A DNA stretch of 64,000 nt, from the NCBI RefSeq assembly GCF_051020765.1, contig NC_134944.1, forward strand, positions 1,984,001 to 2,048,000, given 5' to 3'. The notes under the pieces are model-generated. The model was not told the origin of the DNA and did no database searches. It saw only the letters and a list, made by a program, of their open reading frames with translations. Numbering within the stretch: the first letter of the stretch is position 1; every line of letters begins with the position of its first letter. The stretch comes from Lasioglossum baleicum (Eukaryota; Arthropoda; Insecta; Hymenoptera; Halictidae). The position numbers and the translations under genes are program-made. Below, one piece after another: positions 54,120-64,000 of the stretch.

Positions 54120-55214
54120 TTCAAAATTCACAATTACAAATTTTCAGGACTATCTGTACGGGGTTAGAAAAAATTATTTTATACTTTTAGTCCGTTTTTT
54201 AAAAATTTATTTTATACTTTTTAGTCCGTTTTAGAAACGTGGTATTTTTTAAAAATTTATGTTTATTCTTTGCTTTATTCCGCACCGTGGCTGGGTATCG
54301 GGCAATGTTGACAGCGAGCTGGTTGCTTCCTCGCCTAATCGAATAAAATTCCGCGAAAATTTCGCGCGATTCTACCGCGTGCCTCTCGTGAGCGCGCATC
54401 AATATGTATTCTCCACTCCAACGTCTGCAACGTGTACGTCTGCAACAAAAGATACCGAATAGTAGAAGAATACAATAATTCCAATTATCGATCGTAAATG
54501 TTGACTATCAAAATTATAGATGCTTTCGGCGCTACCGTTTCGATCAATTACTAGTAGAAGAATACATTAGCTCCATTAGCGCGAGTCTTGCTGGCTCGAG
54601 GCTAGAGTTCGTCGCGTCGTGTCGTGTCGGGCATGTTTACCGCTTGACTGGTTCCAAGGGGGATTCCGCAATGGTGGGGAAACAATTTTGACAGTTCCGG
54701 TAGAGATCTTTGCTTTACAGTTTACGGGTACGGAGATAATACGCTATTACTTCCAGCAAGTAGAATCGGTAGGTGACGAGCAGACGCGTCAGCCGATTGC
54801 TATCCAATAGCGTTATTCCTATTTTTCCGACTTGTTTCCGCATGTATCGTAGAATCAGCATCCGGCGCGGCGGCGGCAACTTGTGCCGCGACTTCGGAAC
54901 CACCCTCTGTAAAAAATCGAAACTCGAGCGACTTTTTAAGCGCGAACGTACACCGCAATCCACGCACGTTCTCGGTGCAAAGTACTATGTAAGTATTGGC
55001 TTTGCGGAAACGAGAACAAGGAGAGTTCGCGTAAGACATTTCGCGATCTTAGACAATGATATAGCGAGTCTCTGAGGACGTTGCCTGTGTGCAAATGTAT
55101 CGTAGGACTGGCTCTGAGAGGAGAGGAGTATACATACATACGTACCGATATTGAAAATCTTCGAAAGCGTTCTGTCCGAGTCCGCGGATGCATTTTGCAT
55201 AGTCTAATTTCTTC
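54120..55214. other. Unassigned region
   Basis: No gene or repeat was recognised. Confidence 0.4.
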
Positions 55215-55217
55215 TTA

Positions 55218-55875
55218 TAGTCTAGTCAAGAAAAAGTTGTAGAGGGAAATGGAAGGAACACAATTTTTAACTTTGGGTCTTTGTTTGGACTAGTTAGGAG
55301 ATAAACATACTAAAAGTCCCTACTCCTAGGAGGTGAGCGGGGTGGAGGGGGGCACGCAGAAGGTCCCCTTTTTCGGTTTTTCGCTTATATCCCGGAAATT
55401 ATGCGTCCTAGCGATAAGACCATTCTATACAAAATTAAAGCTGACAAAATGTGCCACAAGATTGATTTAATTCAGTTTTTCGCTATATCGCATAGTTTCC
55501 GAGATATCCGCGCTCAAAGTTCACTAATTGTGAAAAAGAACTCTTCAGCACGATTAGTGAAGTTTGAGCGCGGATATCTCGGAAACTATGCGAGATAGCG
55601 AAAAACTGAATGGAATCAATCTTGTGGCACATTTTGTCAGCTTTAATTTTGTATCGAATGGTCTTATCGCTAGAAACCATAGTTTCTGAGATATAACCGG
55701 GGAAACTGAAAAAGATGACCTCCTACGTGCCCCCCTGCACCCCGCTCACCTCCTAGGAATAGAGACTTTTAGTATGTTTACCTCCTAACTAGTCCAAACA
55801 AAGTCCCAAAGTTAAAAATTGTGTTCCTTCCATTTCCCACTACACCCCCCTTATGCGCATTCATTGACTGGACTA
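55218..55875. mobile_element. TAGTCCAG foldback MITE, complete copy C
   Basis: TAGTCTAGTCAAGAAAAAG to TTGACTGGACTA. TTA lies on both sides (55215-55217, 55876-55878). The arms of about 310 bp meet around TCACTAATTGTGAAAAAGAA. 658 bp. Frames at 55401-55680 are arm readings. Confidence 0.82.
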
Positions 55876-55878
55876 TTA

Positions 55879-56955
55879 TGAAAATAAATTACCGTTGGCA
55901 GAGAGCAGCCGATATTAATGTTTGAAGAACTGTCGCAACGATTGAGAATTAAAAAAATTTTGAAACAGAACGATATTTTCAAAGAGACGTTTATTTAATT
56001 AAGGAACACTTTATTCGGTTCGAATATTTCTATCGTTGTATATCGTACACTCGATCGAACACGTAAAAAATCAGCACGAGATAAAAGCAGAACTATTGAC
56101 CGAATCGATACATGAACCACTTCAAATTTTTTACTTTTTCATTAGTGTGCTGTTTTTGAAAATCAGTTGCAATAAAAATTTGTTGTTTCTCCTCCGCATA
56201 AAGAACACATTATTTTCCGACTATGTGTCTATCATTTTTCTCATATACAAATTTAATTTATCACCAATTATTAACTACTCTTAGCTCTTCTCATTCATTT
56301 ATTCAAAACTATTTGAATATATTTCCTGCTTCTCTCTTTTACCTTTTCCTCTTTCCATGTTCGAGCCCGTTGTGGTTGCGGTTGCGGGTGAATCGGTATG
56401 CGAGATTCAAATTTCTGGACGTGGTTGCATATATATATTCTTCGAGTTATCGATAAATCTCGAACGCGATCGATCCTCCTCGCGAAACCTCGAAGACGAA
56501 ATCAATTCCGCTCGAATGGATAACGTGCAGCGAAGTTGCATTCGCGTATCCTTTTACTTACTCTGTTATCTTCTTACGTCGTCTTATTACACTGCAATTG
56601 CCGTTACACTTGCGCATAGTAATTGCATGTAATCCGAGTGAAAATAAAATTCATTCCTATAACAATGACATTATTTCCTCGACAAGGAAGAACCTTTTGC
56701 GTCATCTTCACTTTCTGCGAGCAGGGTGAGTCAAAATCACGTTCCACGCTGTTTATGTTACATAATCTCGTTACATCGAATCTTATTTGTCTACGAATAC
56801 TATCTCTTAAAAACAAAAGAATTGTAACGTAAATAGATATGATTGGCAAAACAAATAAACTTTTCCTTGCGTTACCAGAAATGTTTGCGTTCTTTTCTGT
56901 AAATTTTGCCCTTATACCTATGTTATCCAGTAGATTTAGACGAGAAGATGTGAAA
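55879..56955. other. Unassigned AT-rich region
   Basis: No gene was recognised. The frames at 56036-56632 are AT-driven. Confidence 0.4.
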
Positions 56956-56959
56956 AATC

Positions 56960-57060
56960 CAAGTCTCGATCCTGCAGGGTCAATGTTTCGCCGTTTAAAA
57001 CTGCTTAAAGTTGAACATTGCAGTGTTTTTTATAGGTTAGCGCCGCCATGTTGTGTGTAA
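56960..57060 (+). repeat. Left arm of inverted repeat containing GCCGCCATGTTG
   Basis: GATCCTGCAGGGTCAATG and AGGTTAGCGCCGCCATGTTG match, in reverse complement, 58205-58310. A further piece of the arm (57407-57445, CAGTGCTACGATATGG and GCAACATTTCACGCGCAT) matches 58150-58205. The hAT-type MITE at 57184 and about 130 bp of other DNA lie between the two pieces. Confidence 0.65.
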
Positions 57061-57183
57061 ATAGTGACGGTCGCGCGCCGCTTACTGAGCAAAACCGCTA
57101 GGTGGCACCACAAGCACGCGCTGATTTTCATCACGTAGATTTCCACCAAGCAACTACATAATTTATTAATTATCGGTCATTAC

Positions 57184-57385
57184 TAGACTGCGGATCTTTA
57201 TACATTTATGACAAAAATGGGTACATGTAATTTAAAGTAGTGGACATGTTAAAAATATTTAAGGACATCAATATATTAGTTTCAGCTTCATAGAATAATT
57301 AAAACAAAAATACAATTTTTATTTGGCTCTCGTGTCCTGCAATCAATGCAAACATTTTTTATTTTGCATAAAGATCTGCAGTCTA
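57184..57385 (+). mobile_element. hAT-type MITE TAGACTGCGG, complete copy
   Basis: TAGACTGCGGATCTTTATAC to GCATAAAGATCTGCAGTCTA, with a perfect 8-bp duplication GTCATTAC (57176-57183, 57386-57393). A CA microsatellite follows directly. Confidence 0.9.
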
Positions 57386-57681
57386 GTCATTACACACACA
57401 CACACATCAGTGCTACGATATGGTGCAACATTTCACGCGCATACGCGGCGATTTCAGCCTCGGTAAAGTAAGATTCTCGATAAAATGGGGTACCTTGAGC
57501 ACGCCCCAGAATTTTAAAAAATTGGTTTGATTTGATTCTGGAAAATGAATGTACAATAATGTGTATTTGTGTATATTTTGTAACTCCTAGGACATTTTCT
57601 GGAGTGTTTTTGTCCGGAACAGATTCTTTCGGTACATTCCAGCCAATATAACTGCCTCAGGGCTCTGCTCATCATTCTGAT

Positions 57682-58127
57682 TAGTGTTCCTGATTTCTCA
57701 ACAATTTTCATTTCTCGAGAAATGAGAAATGAATTCAGAGAAATGAATAAATATCGGAGATATTTAAATAACTACATTAAAATGTAGCTGTTAAAATATG
57801 ATTTTGTATCCTCACCATGGTTGTCAACTTGACCAATGTAGTAGAGAGGCTAGGTAGACAACTTGACTAGCGTCGTACAGTAAGACTGAATTTTGTATTA
57901 ATAGAAAGTATAATAAAGGTATATTATATTGTGTGCATAAACATTACATAAAGCGTTCCACATTATTCGAACAGTAGCATATTTTGACTGATGGTAGGAC
58001 ATACGTATTTGTTCATCTCCGAATTTTCCTAGATTTAGATTTCTCGAGAAATACTGTAATTTCTCGAGAAAAGAGAAATAACCAATTATAAAATTTTTCG
58101 AGAAAGAATGCTCGAGAAGGAACACTA
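57682..58127. mobile_element. hAT-type MITE with TAGTGTTCC termini and TTCTCGAGAAA interior
   Basis: TAGTGTTCCTGATTTCTC at the left and GCTCGAGAAGGAACACTA at the right form short inverted ends. The flanking 8-mers ATTCTGAT (57674-57681) and GTCCTGAT (58128-58135) agree at 6 of 8. Subterminal TTTCTCGAGAAA palindromes recur at least four times. A TGTCAACTTGACCAATGTAG/TAGACAACTTGACTAGCG near-duplication lies in the middle. Confidence 0.6.
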
Positions 58128-58139
58128 GTCCTGATATAG

Positions 58140-58310
58140 ATACGCTACTGTTTTGGCCGCGCATGCGCGTGAAATGTTGCAGCATATCGCAGCGCAGCAC
58201 TGACACACAGACAACATGGCGGCGCTAACCTGTCGAAAATACTAGACAGTGCTCAAGTTTAACCATTTGTATCGATAACTGATGAATCATTGATCCTGCA
58301 GAATGGAATC
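58140..58310 (-). repeat. Right arm of inverted repeat containing GCCGCCATGTTG
   Basis: Reverse complement of parts of 56960-57445: GCGCGTGAAATGTTGC, AACATGGCGGCGCTAACCT and TGATCCTGCAGAATG. The two arms originally formed a hairpin now interrupted by two MITE insertions. Confidence 0.65.
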
Positions 58311-59804
58311 TTGGATTTCTTGCATCTTTTCTAGGTTCTCGACCAAGTCTACTGGATGACACAGGGAAAAGGTAAAAATTTCTATGAGAAACGCAAAAAT
58401 TTGTGGTTATGGCGCGACGCGAAACAGATTATGTTTCCCGGTGTTGAACTCTTTCATTTTCGAGCAGCAGTCGTTTTACGTAATATCGACGGTTATCGAT
58501 AGTGCCATATAACCGTGTATGGGGCCATAATGCGACTTCTTTGGCGCTTCGGGACAGGTGACAACATAACGACAAGGGGTCGTTAAAATCTCTCCTCGCT
58601 ATAAATCACCTTACGCAATCTTTTCCCTTCCGCCAGGACATTGATTTGGTAACACGGGGGAAAAAACCGACGGATTATGTTGGGTCAGGGTTTGCATAAT
58701 ATTTCTAAAATGTAACCTCGATCTGATATCTATTCAACGAGGGAATTATGTATGCGCATGTTGTATAAAACGTGAGATGGATAGATGCGAAAATACGAAC
58801 GTACGAGAGTCGGACTCGGACTCTCTTCTCTCCTCCCGTGATCTCTGGCGTTTTATGTATCGTAGATTGTTCTAAATCCTTCAGCGAATTGTTCAAGCGA
58901 GTCGGGATAGCAGTATTTTCGTAATATTTTCTCAGATAAAAACAAAATAACGAATTGCTTACTGGTACCGAGCAATATTGAACAGCTTTCAAATCGCTAG
59001 GTTATTAGATCGAGGCCAGGTTTGTTATTGTACTATTTTTCGCAACGAAACGATCACCGTTCAAATGTTGACGATTTTCGCAAGTCAGAAGTTTACTGTT
59101 CGAATACTTTTAGGACCCACGGCGAATCTGCGGCCGATTGAACCAGGAATCCCATTCGTTTCGCGTCCGGCAACTGAAAAACAATTGGACGTGTCTCTCG
59201 ACGCATTGTTCGCCGCGCCGCGCCTCGACCGATAGCCAAGGACGGCTTTAATTGATTCCTTAAATTAGCCTGGTCCGTCGCTTCGGATGCGCGAGCCTCT
59301 CCCGCGTTAACTCGAATTTGAATGCTCGTGACGGATAGAGCGCTGTGCTAACACGTTGAAGACAGATGAAGGAACCCGTCGATTTGACAAGCGGGTAGAT
59401 GAAACGAGGGGGAAAGGGTGGACGGAAAAGGGTCGGGGACGGGGACGGGGACGGGGAAAAAGGAAAAACGCGCGGTCTCGATATGAGAAGGCGGATTGTA
59501 CGAGGAGGGAAAAACAGAAATGGGTTCGGCAGTTAATATCGAAGCGAATGGAAGAGCAATCGGTATGAAGCGAACCGGAATGACCTTATTGCCCGGTCCG
59601 AGTGCAATCTGCAATTGGTTCGGTCTGTTACTGTTACAATTGGCTAGCACCGATTTGTGGACTTGAATTTCGCGCGCGCGCGCGCGACCCTCCTCCACCC
59701 TCTTCGTTCACCCTATACTTGCGCTTCTCGTGTTTTGCCGTTTTGTGTCGTTTTGTGTCAGATTTAACGTGCTGGATGCTGTAGAACTCGTATACTACAC
59801 AGTA
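58311..59804. other. Unassigned region
   Basis: A GGGGAC tandem run lies at 59433-59456 and a (CG)n run at 59671-59686. No gene was recognised; the frames over 59348-59784 are low-complexity. Confidence 0.4.
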
Positions 59805-59900
59805 TACAGGGTGTCCGCGGGAATTCGGACCACTACTTACGGTATATCTTACCGCCAACGCGATAATTTTAATGAAAGCGTGGTACGACTTCCAAGATCG
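59805..59900 (+). mobile_element. Lone TACAGGGTGTCC terminus
   Basis: TACAGGGTGTCCGCGGGAAT next to TA looks like another element with this terminal decamer. No mirrored end was found within the window, so the extent is unknown. Confidence 0.35.
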
Positions 59901-60412
59901 TACAAGGTCAAAAATAAGAGAAATATGTATGCATAATATAGAAGAATATAGGTTTAATAATCACTTATAATTGCGATGGTTTTAATTTTTATTTCATTCG
60001 TTTACGACATATAAATTGATAGATCAAGTAGAAATATTTTCTCTTGAGTAATTGTATTTAAAAATTAGAAGAAAGTATCAGGGAATAATTTAGGTCATGA
60101 CATAAATAATCTTTAAAGTTAACTTCGGTGTTCCATTCGTAAAATCGATCGGCGTTAAAATTGGCGACTGTTATTCTTGACGGTAATTATAATTTAGTAA
60201 TGTAACGTCACACACGGTGGAAGTTATTTCCGTATCAAGCCAATATTTCATTGGCACGAGCTCCATTTAATTCTTAGATCATCTCTATCTAATTCCGTCT
60301 TCTCATTATTTTTAGATTTTTGATGGATGCATCGTTTAAATCTATTTTGTCAAGCTCGGAGTAACACGTCGCTCTGTAATTAGAACTGAGATTTCTCTCT
60401 ACATTTCGGTGA
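59901..60412. other. AT-rich unassigned spacer
   Basis: I see nothing recognisable here. Confidence 0.4.
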
Positions 60413-60420
60413 TTAATTAG

Positions 60421-60619
60421 TAGACTGCGGATCTTTATGCAAAATAAAAAACGTTCACATTGATTGCAGGACACAGGAGCTAAATGGAAATTGTATTCTT
60501 CTTTTAATCATCCTATTAAGCTGAAAATAATATTGATGTCCTTAAATATTTTTAACATGTCCACTGCTTTAAATTGTACGTGGCCATTTATATCATAAAT
60601 GCATAAAATCCGCAGTCTA
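60421..60619 (-). mobile_element. hAT-type MITE TAGACTGCGG, complete copy
   Basis: TAGACTGCGGATCTTTATGC to AAATCCGCAGTCTA, with TTAATTAG (60413-60420) and TTTATTAG (60620-60627) as flanks, 7 of 8 matching. 199 bp, non-coding. Confidence 0.88.
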
Positions 60620-60627
60620 TTTATTAG

Positions 60628-61073
60628 TATGCAAACTAATAACGAGATCTTTTATTTTACAGAGTACCGAATATTCTATTATAATACAATATTATATGTA
60701 TTCATAATGTCGATTCAAATAATATAATACATTCGCAGATACATGTATACGACTATAACTGAAATCGATATGGGCGTTGTTTAATTTCCGTTTTGTGGAA
60801 AGTTATTATATTGAAAATTGGTTAAATTTAATATTAATAACTACGTTTGGCTGTTTGAGAAGCCATTTCAATTTCAATTTATTTCCTGGAATACGATTCG
60901 GTATGCGACTTGTTGTAGGTAACTTTATAACACAGAACGATCTTAGCCTCCACTGTTCTATAAACTGCTCTTTCCGTCTCATGCAACTTGAATTTCCTAC
61001 TCGCACGATCTGAATTATTGTTGATAAAGCGCATACCTTCATCCAAGTCGCCACAACTGTTCGCCCCTTGCTG
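60628..61073. other. Unassigned spacer
   Basis: Three overlapping short frames, none with a domain. Confidence 0.4.
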
Positions 61074-61081
61074 CAGTAGGT

Positions 61082-61500
61082 CAGTGTTGGGAAAAAAATT
61101 AATCAACGATTGACGACTAAATTTCTACTTCAATCGTTAATCACAACTAACAATTAATCTGCTAGTTTAGTCGTTAATTGCGGTTAACGATTATGCATCG
61201 TCAATCGGGTAATTGATTAATGATTATTGCTAAAATTTCGAAATGAAATACGTAATCAGAACTGTATGAATACTGAAAATGTAAATTGAGTTTAGGTGTA
61301 TTGTCATTTGGTCCATAATACAAATTCTGTTTACGTGCTTTTATGTTTTTTCTCGATGATTCCTTTTTTTAATCAACGATTGACGATTAAATCAATCGAT
61401 TGAATCAATCGCCGATTATTCGACGATTTCTTTTTTTAATCGTATACATTAATCAATCAATCATGATTAAAATTTTAATATCGATTAATTCCCAACACTG
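61082..61500. mobile_element. hAT-type MITE with CAGTGTTGGG termini and GATTAATC interior
   Basis: CAGTGTTGGGAA and TTCCCAACACTG form the ends, with a perfect 8-bp duplication CAGTAGGT (61074-61081, 61501-61508). The interior carries repeated AATCAACGATTGACGA words, and its unique middle (about 61245-61345) is the reverse complement of part of 24020-24170, so it belongs to the same family as the 23706 copy. Confidence 0.88.
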
Positions 61501-61508
61501 CAGTAGGT

Positions 61509-61879
61509 AACGAAAGTATTCGAACGCCATTTAAGACAGAATAACTTTTTTATAATTGTATCAAACGCGTATCAAACGACCTGATTTTTTATAATGAATT
61601 AGAAGTATTGGTTTATGAAATGTGATATGCAAAAAAGATTTTCCAGAAATTATAATTTGCAAGGTTACATGTAAAAATAAAAAAGGCAACTTTTAAAACT
61701 TTTTTATTAGGGCCCTTAAAGAAAATTTAAAATATATGTTTTGTAGATCTATGTTAGTTACACATATGCTGAAAATTTGCGATTAAAAATTGTGAAAATT
61801 ATAGAAAAAATTGACTAGATGAAATTCAGAATTGTTGGAGAATTTGAAAAATTGAAGACGTCAATGTATGATTTCTCCT
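61509..61879. other. Unassigned spacer
   Basis: No gene or repeat was recognised. Confidence 0.4.
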
Positions 61880-61978
61880 CCATTAAAATCATTACGGGAC
61901 GAAATAACATTCAATTTGGTTTTCCTTTCTTGCAATCGATGCAGTCAATTTTTATTTTGCATAAAGATCCGTAGTCTA
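61880..61978 (+). mobile_element. hAT-type MITE TAGACTGCGG, right-end fragment
   Basis: TTTATTTTGCATAAAGATCC followed by GTAGTCTA matches the right end of the family. The left terminus is missing. GTCATTAC follows at 61979-61986. Confidence 0.65.
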
Positions 61979-61986
61979 GTCATTAC

Positions 61987-63089
61987 ACTTCCGGGGCAGC
62001 GATATGTACCTTGACATCGTTAAGATTCTATGTAATGACTTTTCATCTGTTTCAGTTCGAGTTGTATGCATCTGTTGCAGAACTACACTTCGTTGGTGTA
62101 AGTTACAATACATTTCTCTATACAATTCTTAGAATTAGAATAGTTCGACATACATCTTATGCTTCTACCTATTGTTTTACCTGCCGTTTTGTTACAATAC
62201 TTTTCCGCCGACTCATGAATTTTACATTTAACCCATTTAAATTGAACTCGTTAATTGCCGGGCGACCCCTGCCTAGAGAAAACCACATAACATCAAAGTG
62301 ATTTAGTTAACGAGAACGAAACTGCACAGTCGAATCGATCACAGTGCTTTCTTCTGTAAACCTTTTAAACCCAACAAAAAAATTCCAATTCAATTACTGT
62401 TTCTTTATTTAGTTTATTGCTAGATATCAGAATGCGTTTTATTACATTTCCTAATTTCTATTGGTGCTCGTTTTAGCAAAACAAAGTCTTGCTTCTTTAT
62501 CTGCTTTTCATTCTTACTCTCCCAATGTCCAATGATCTTGAAATCCACCTGTCAATTGTACTTTCACGATCCGTTCGAGATTGACATTCCTTTTTCATTT
62601 CACTCAATGATCCAGTGGAATAGGAAGTGACGCGACGTAGTTTTCGTTCATCTCGAGGAGCAGCTTCGCTGATCAATCCGAACGCTTCTTTTCAACTCGA
62701 TTACTTCTTTTAGCGACCTAAGTCTGCAATTGTACTTTTGGAACGGGCAATTTTTTCACAATGTAGTCGTAACCCCAACCTTCAACTCGCGAGACGCGAA
62801 TCGTCGCCTTTTCTCCATCGTAAAGTGATTCTACTCGTGGCATTTCTCTTGTCAACTTTTCTAAGCGAGGCGATCGACTATCGGCTACCCAGATTGAAAT
62901 CAGATCGAACACGTCTCAATTTGAATCGTATATGTTTAATCCGCGACGTAATCGAACCTCGACTATCCGAAGATCGATTATATAATTTGAATCTGATACG
63001 TCCGAATCGACACGTTTGAGGTTTCCTACAAAATAGCTATTTAGTGTAGAATTTGATCGAACCTGACGCCGATAACATTATTCCAAGTT
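61987..63089. other. Unassigned region
   Basis: Two frames at 62011-62301 and 62738-63019 show no domain. Nothing else was recognised. Confidence 0.4.
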
Positions 63090-63460
63090 TATCCGCGCTC
63101 AAAGTTCACTAATTGTGAAAAAGAACTCTTTTTCACAATTAGGGAACTTTGAGCGCAGATATCTCGGAAACTATGCGCGATAGCGAAAAACTGAATCCAA
63201 TCAATCTTATGGCACATTTTGTCAGCTTTAATTTTGTATAGAATGGTCTTATCGCTAGGAACCATAGTTTCCGAGATAGAAGCGGAAAACCGGAAAAGGG
63301 GACCTTCTATGTACCCCCTGCACTCCGCTCACCTCCTAAGAGTAGGGACTTTTAGTATGTTTACCTCCTAACTTGTCCAAACAAAGTCCCAAAGTTAAAA
63401 ATTGTGTTCTTCCATTTCCCTCTACTCCTCCCCCCTTATGAGCATTCATTGACTGGACTA
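63090..63460 (-). mobile_element. TAGTCCAG foldback MITE, right half only
   Basis: It starts within the centre (TATCCGCGCTCAAAGTTCAC) and runs through the inverted arm to ATTGACTGGACTA, followed by ATA. The left arm is missing beyond about 30 bp. Confidence 0.78.
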
Positions 63461-63463
63461 ATA

Positions 63464-64000
63464 AACAACGCAACGGTGTTCGCTATCGCGTCACGACAAA
63501 CAATATTTTACGGAGGTCCGACTGACGAATCGCGTTCAACTAATTTGCGCGAACAACGGAACATTTACAACAACTTCCGACGATATTAGCTTCCGAGAGG
63601 GGTCATGATACGTGCAGAAAGCTCAATTGAAAACACACCGTTAACTGCATTAATGAACAGCGACGCGGCGGGCCGGGAGAAACTTTCGATTCATAATTAT
63701 CGTCGCCGTTAATTGCGGCGGCGCGGCATTACGAAACGGTTAGGGAGACCGAAAATTGAAAATTTCATGATGCGCATTGATGGCCGGCAAATTGTGCGAG
63801 CAAACTGAACGGGGGAGCATTACATACTTACTCCGTCGGAGGGCCGACGAGCGCGCGGCGCGGCGGACGATCGATTTTCGAATTTGCGGTTTTTAGCCGA
63901 GTTAGACGAATTTCCATCGGAAACGACGCGACCGTCGGCATCGATACAAACTCGATCGTGTATCGGTGGCCCACGGTATCCGAGGGACCAGGAATTTCAG
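63464..64000. other. GC-richer unassigned end of window
   Basis: Contains GCGCGCGGCGCGGCGG at 63852-63867 and ends in ATTTCAG, which resembles a splice acceptor, though no exon can be judged at the edge. Confidence 0.35.

Noticed and set aside
1..64000. CRISPR array or prokaryotic operon
   Set aside because: Tandem repeats have periods of 20, 21, 90, 116, 121, 143 and 173 bp without unique spacers, and there is no operon-like gene order.

Overview
The window looks like AT-rich insect nuclear DNA, most probably from a hymenopteran such as an ant. That assignment is inference. It rests on Tc1/mariner, hAT-type, piggyBac-type, Transib-like and Penelope-like sequences in an AT-rich, CpG-bearing background with no bacterial operon structure. 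I found no intact protein-coding host gene. The long reading frames are either transposase or reverse-transcriptase remnants, or chance frames in repeats and microsatellites. If a host gene is present, this is intergenic, intronic or 5'-leader DNA.

Layout. 1.3-3.7 kb is a nest of at least three repeat layers around a 1.73-kb foldback element. 7.0-12.7 kb holds two further foldback elements and the first TTAA-flanked element. 13.5-14.5 kb has inverted termini beginning with the heptamer CACAGTG. 15.5-16.0 kb is another TTAA-flanked element. 17.8-18.5 kb is a truncated Tc1-like element. 20.1-21.0 kb holds a TAGTCCAG foldback and a hAT-type MITE. 23.1-24.5 kb is a Penelope-like fragment next to a hAT-type MITE that itself contains a TTAA-flanked mini-element. 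24.5-26.8 kb differs from the rest: GC-richer, microsatellite-laden, with a candidate TATA/initiator pair and splice-donor-like sites. It is the best candidate for a host transcription start.

29.7-31.3 kb and 49.6-51.1 kb are two nearly complete Tc1-like (DD34E) transposons with TA target duplications. 33.0-34.0 kb is a TAGTCCAG foldback with an internal 20-bp minisatellite. 37.2-38.8 kb is a Transib-like element with a perfect 5-bp target duplication and a mariner fragment inside. 40.6-45.0 kb has two hAT-type MITEs, a TTAA element and a second copy of the 10.9-kb foldback. 47.0-47.4 kb is a deleted mariner. 53.5-63.5 kb holds more hAT-type MITEs, two TAGTCCAG foldbacks and an inverted repeat carrying GCCGCCATGTTG.

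The window is best read as a transposon graveyard dominated by non-autonomous elements. Many have exact target duplications, which allow superfamily assignment without a database. The observations most worth following are: two Tc1-like copies interrupted at the same A9 run and sharing an ATA at the expected start; CACAGTG-ended elements with a 5-bp duplication; hAT-type MITEs with interiors made of iterated short palindromic words; and several long hairpins that could produce double-stranded RNA if transcribed.
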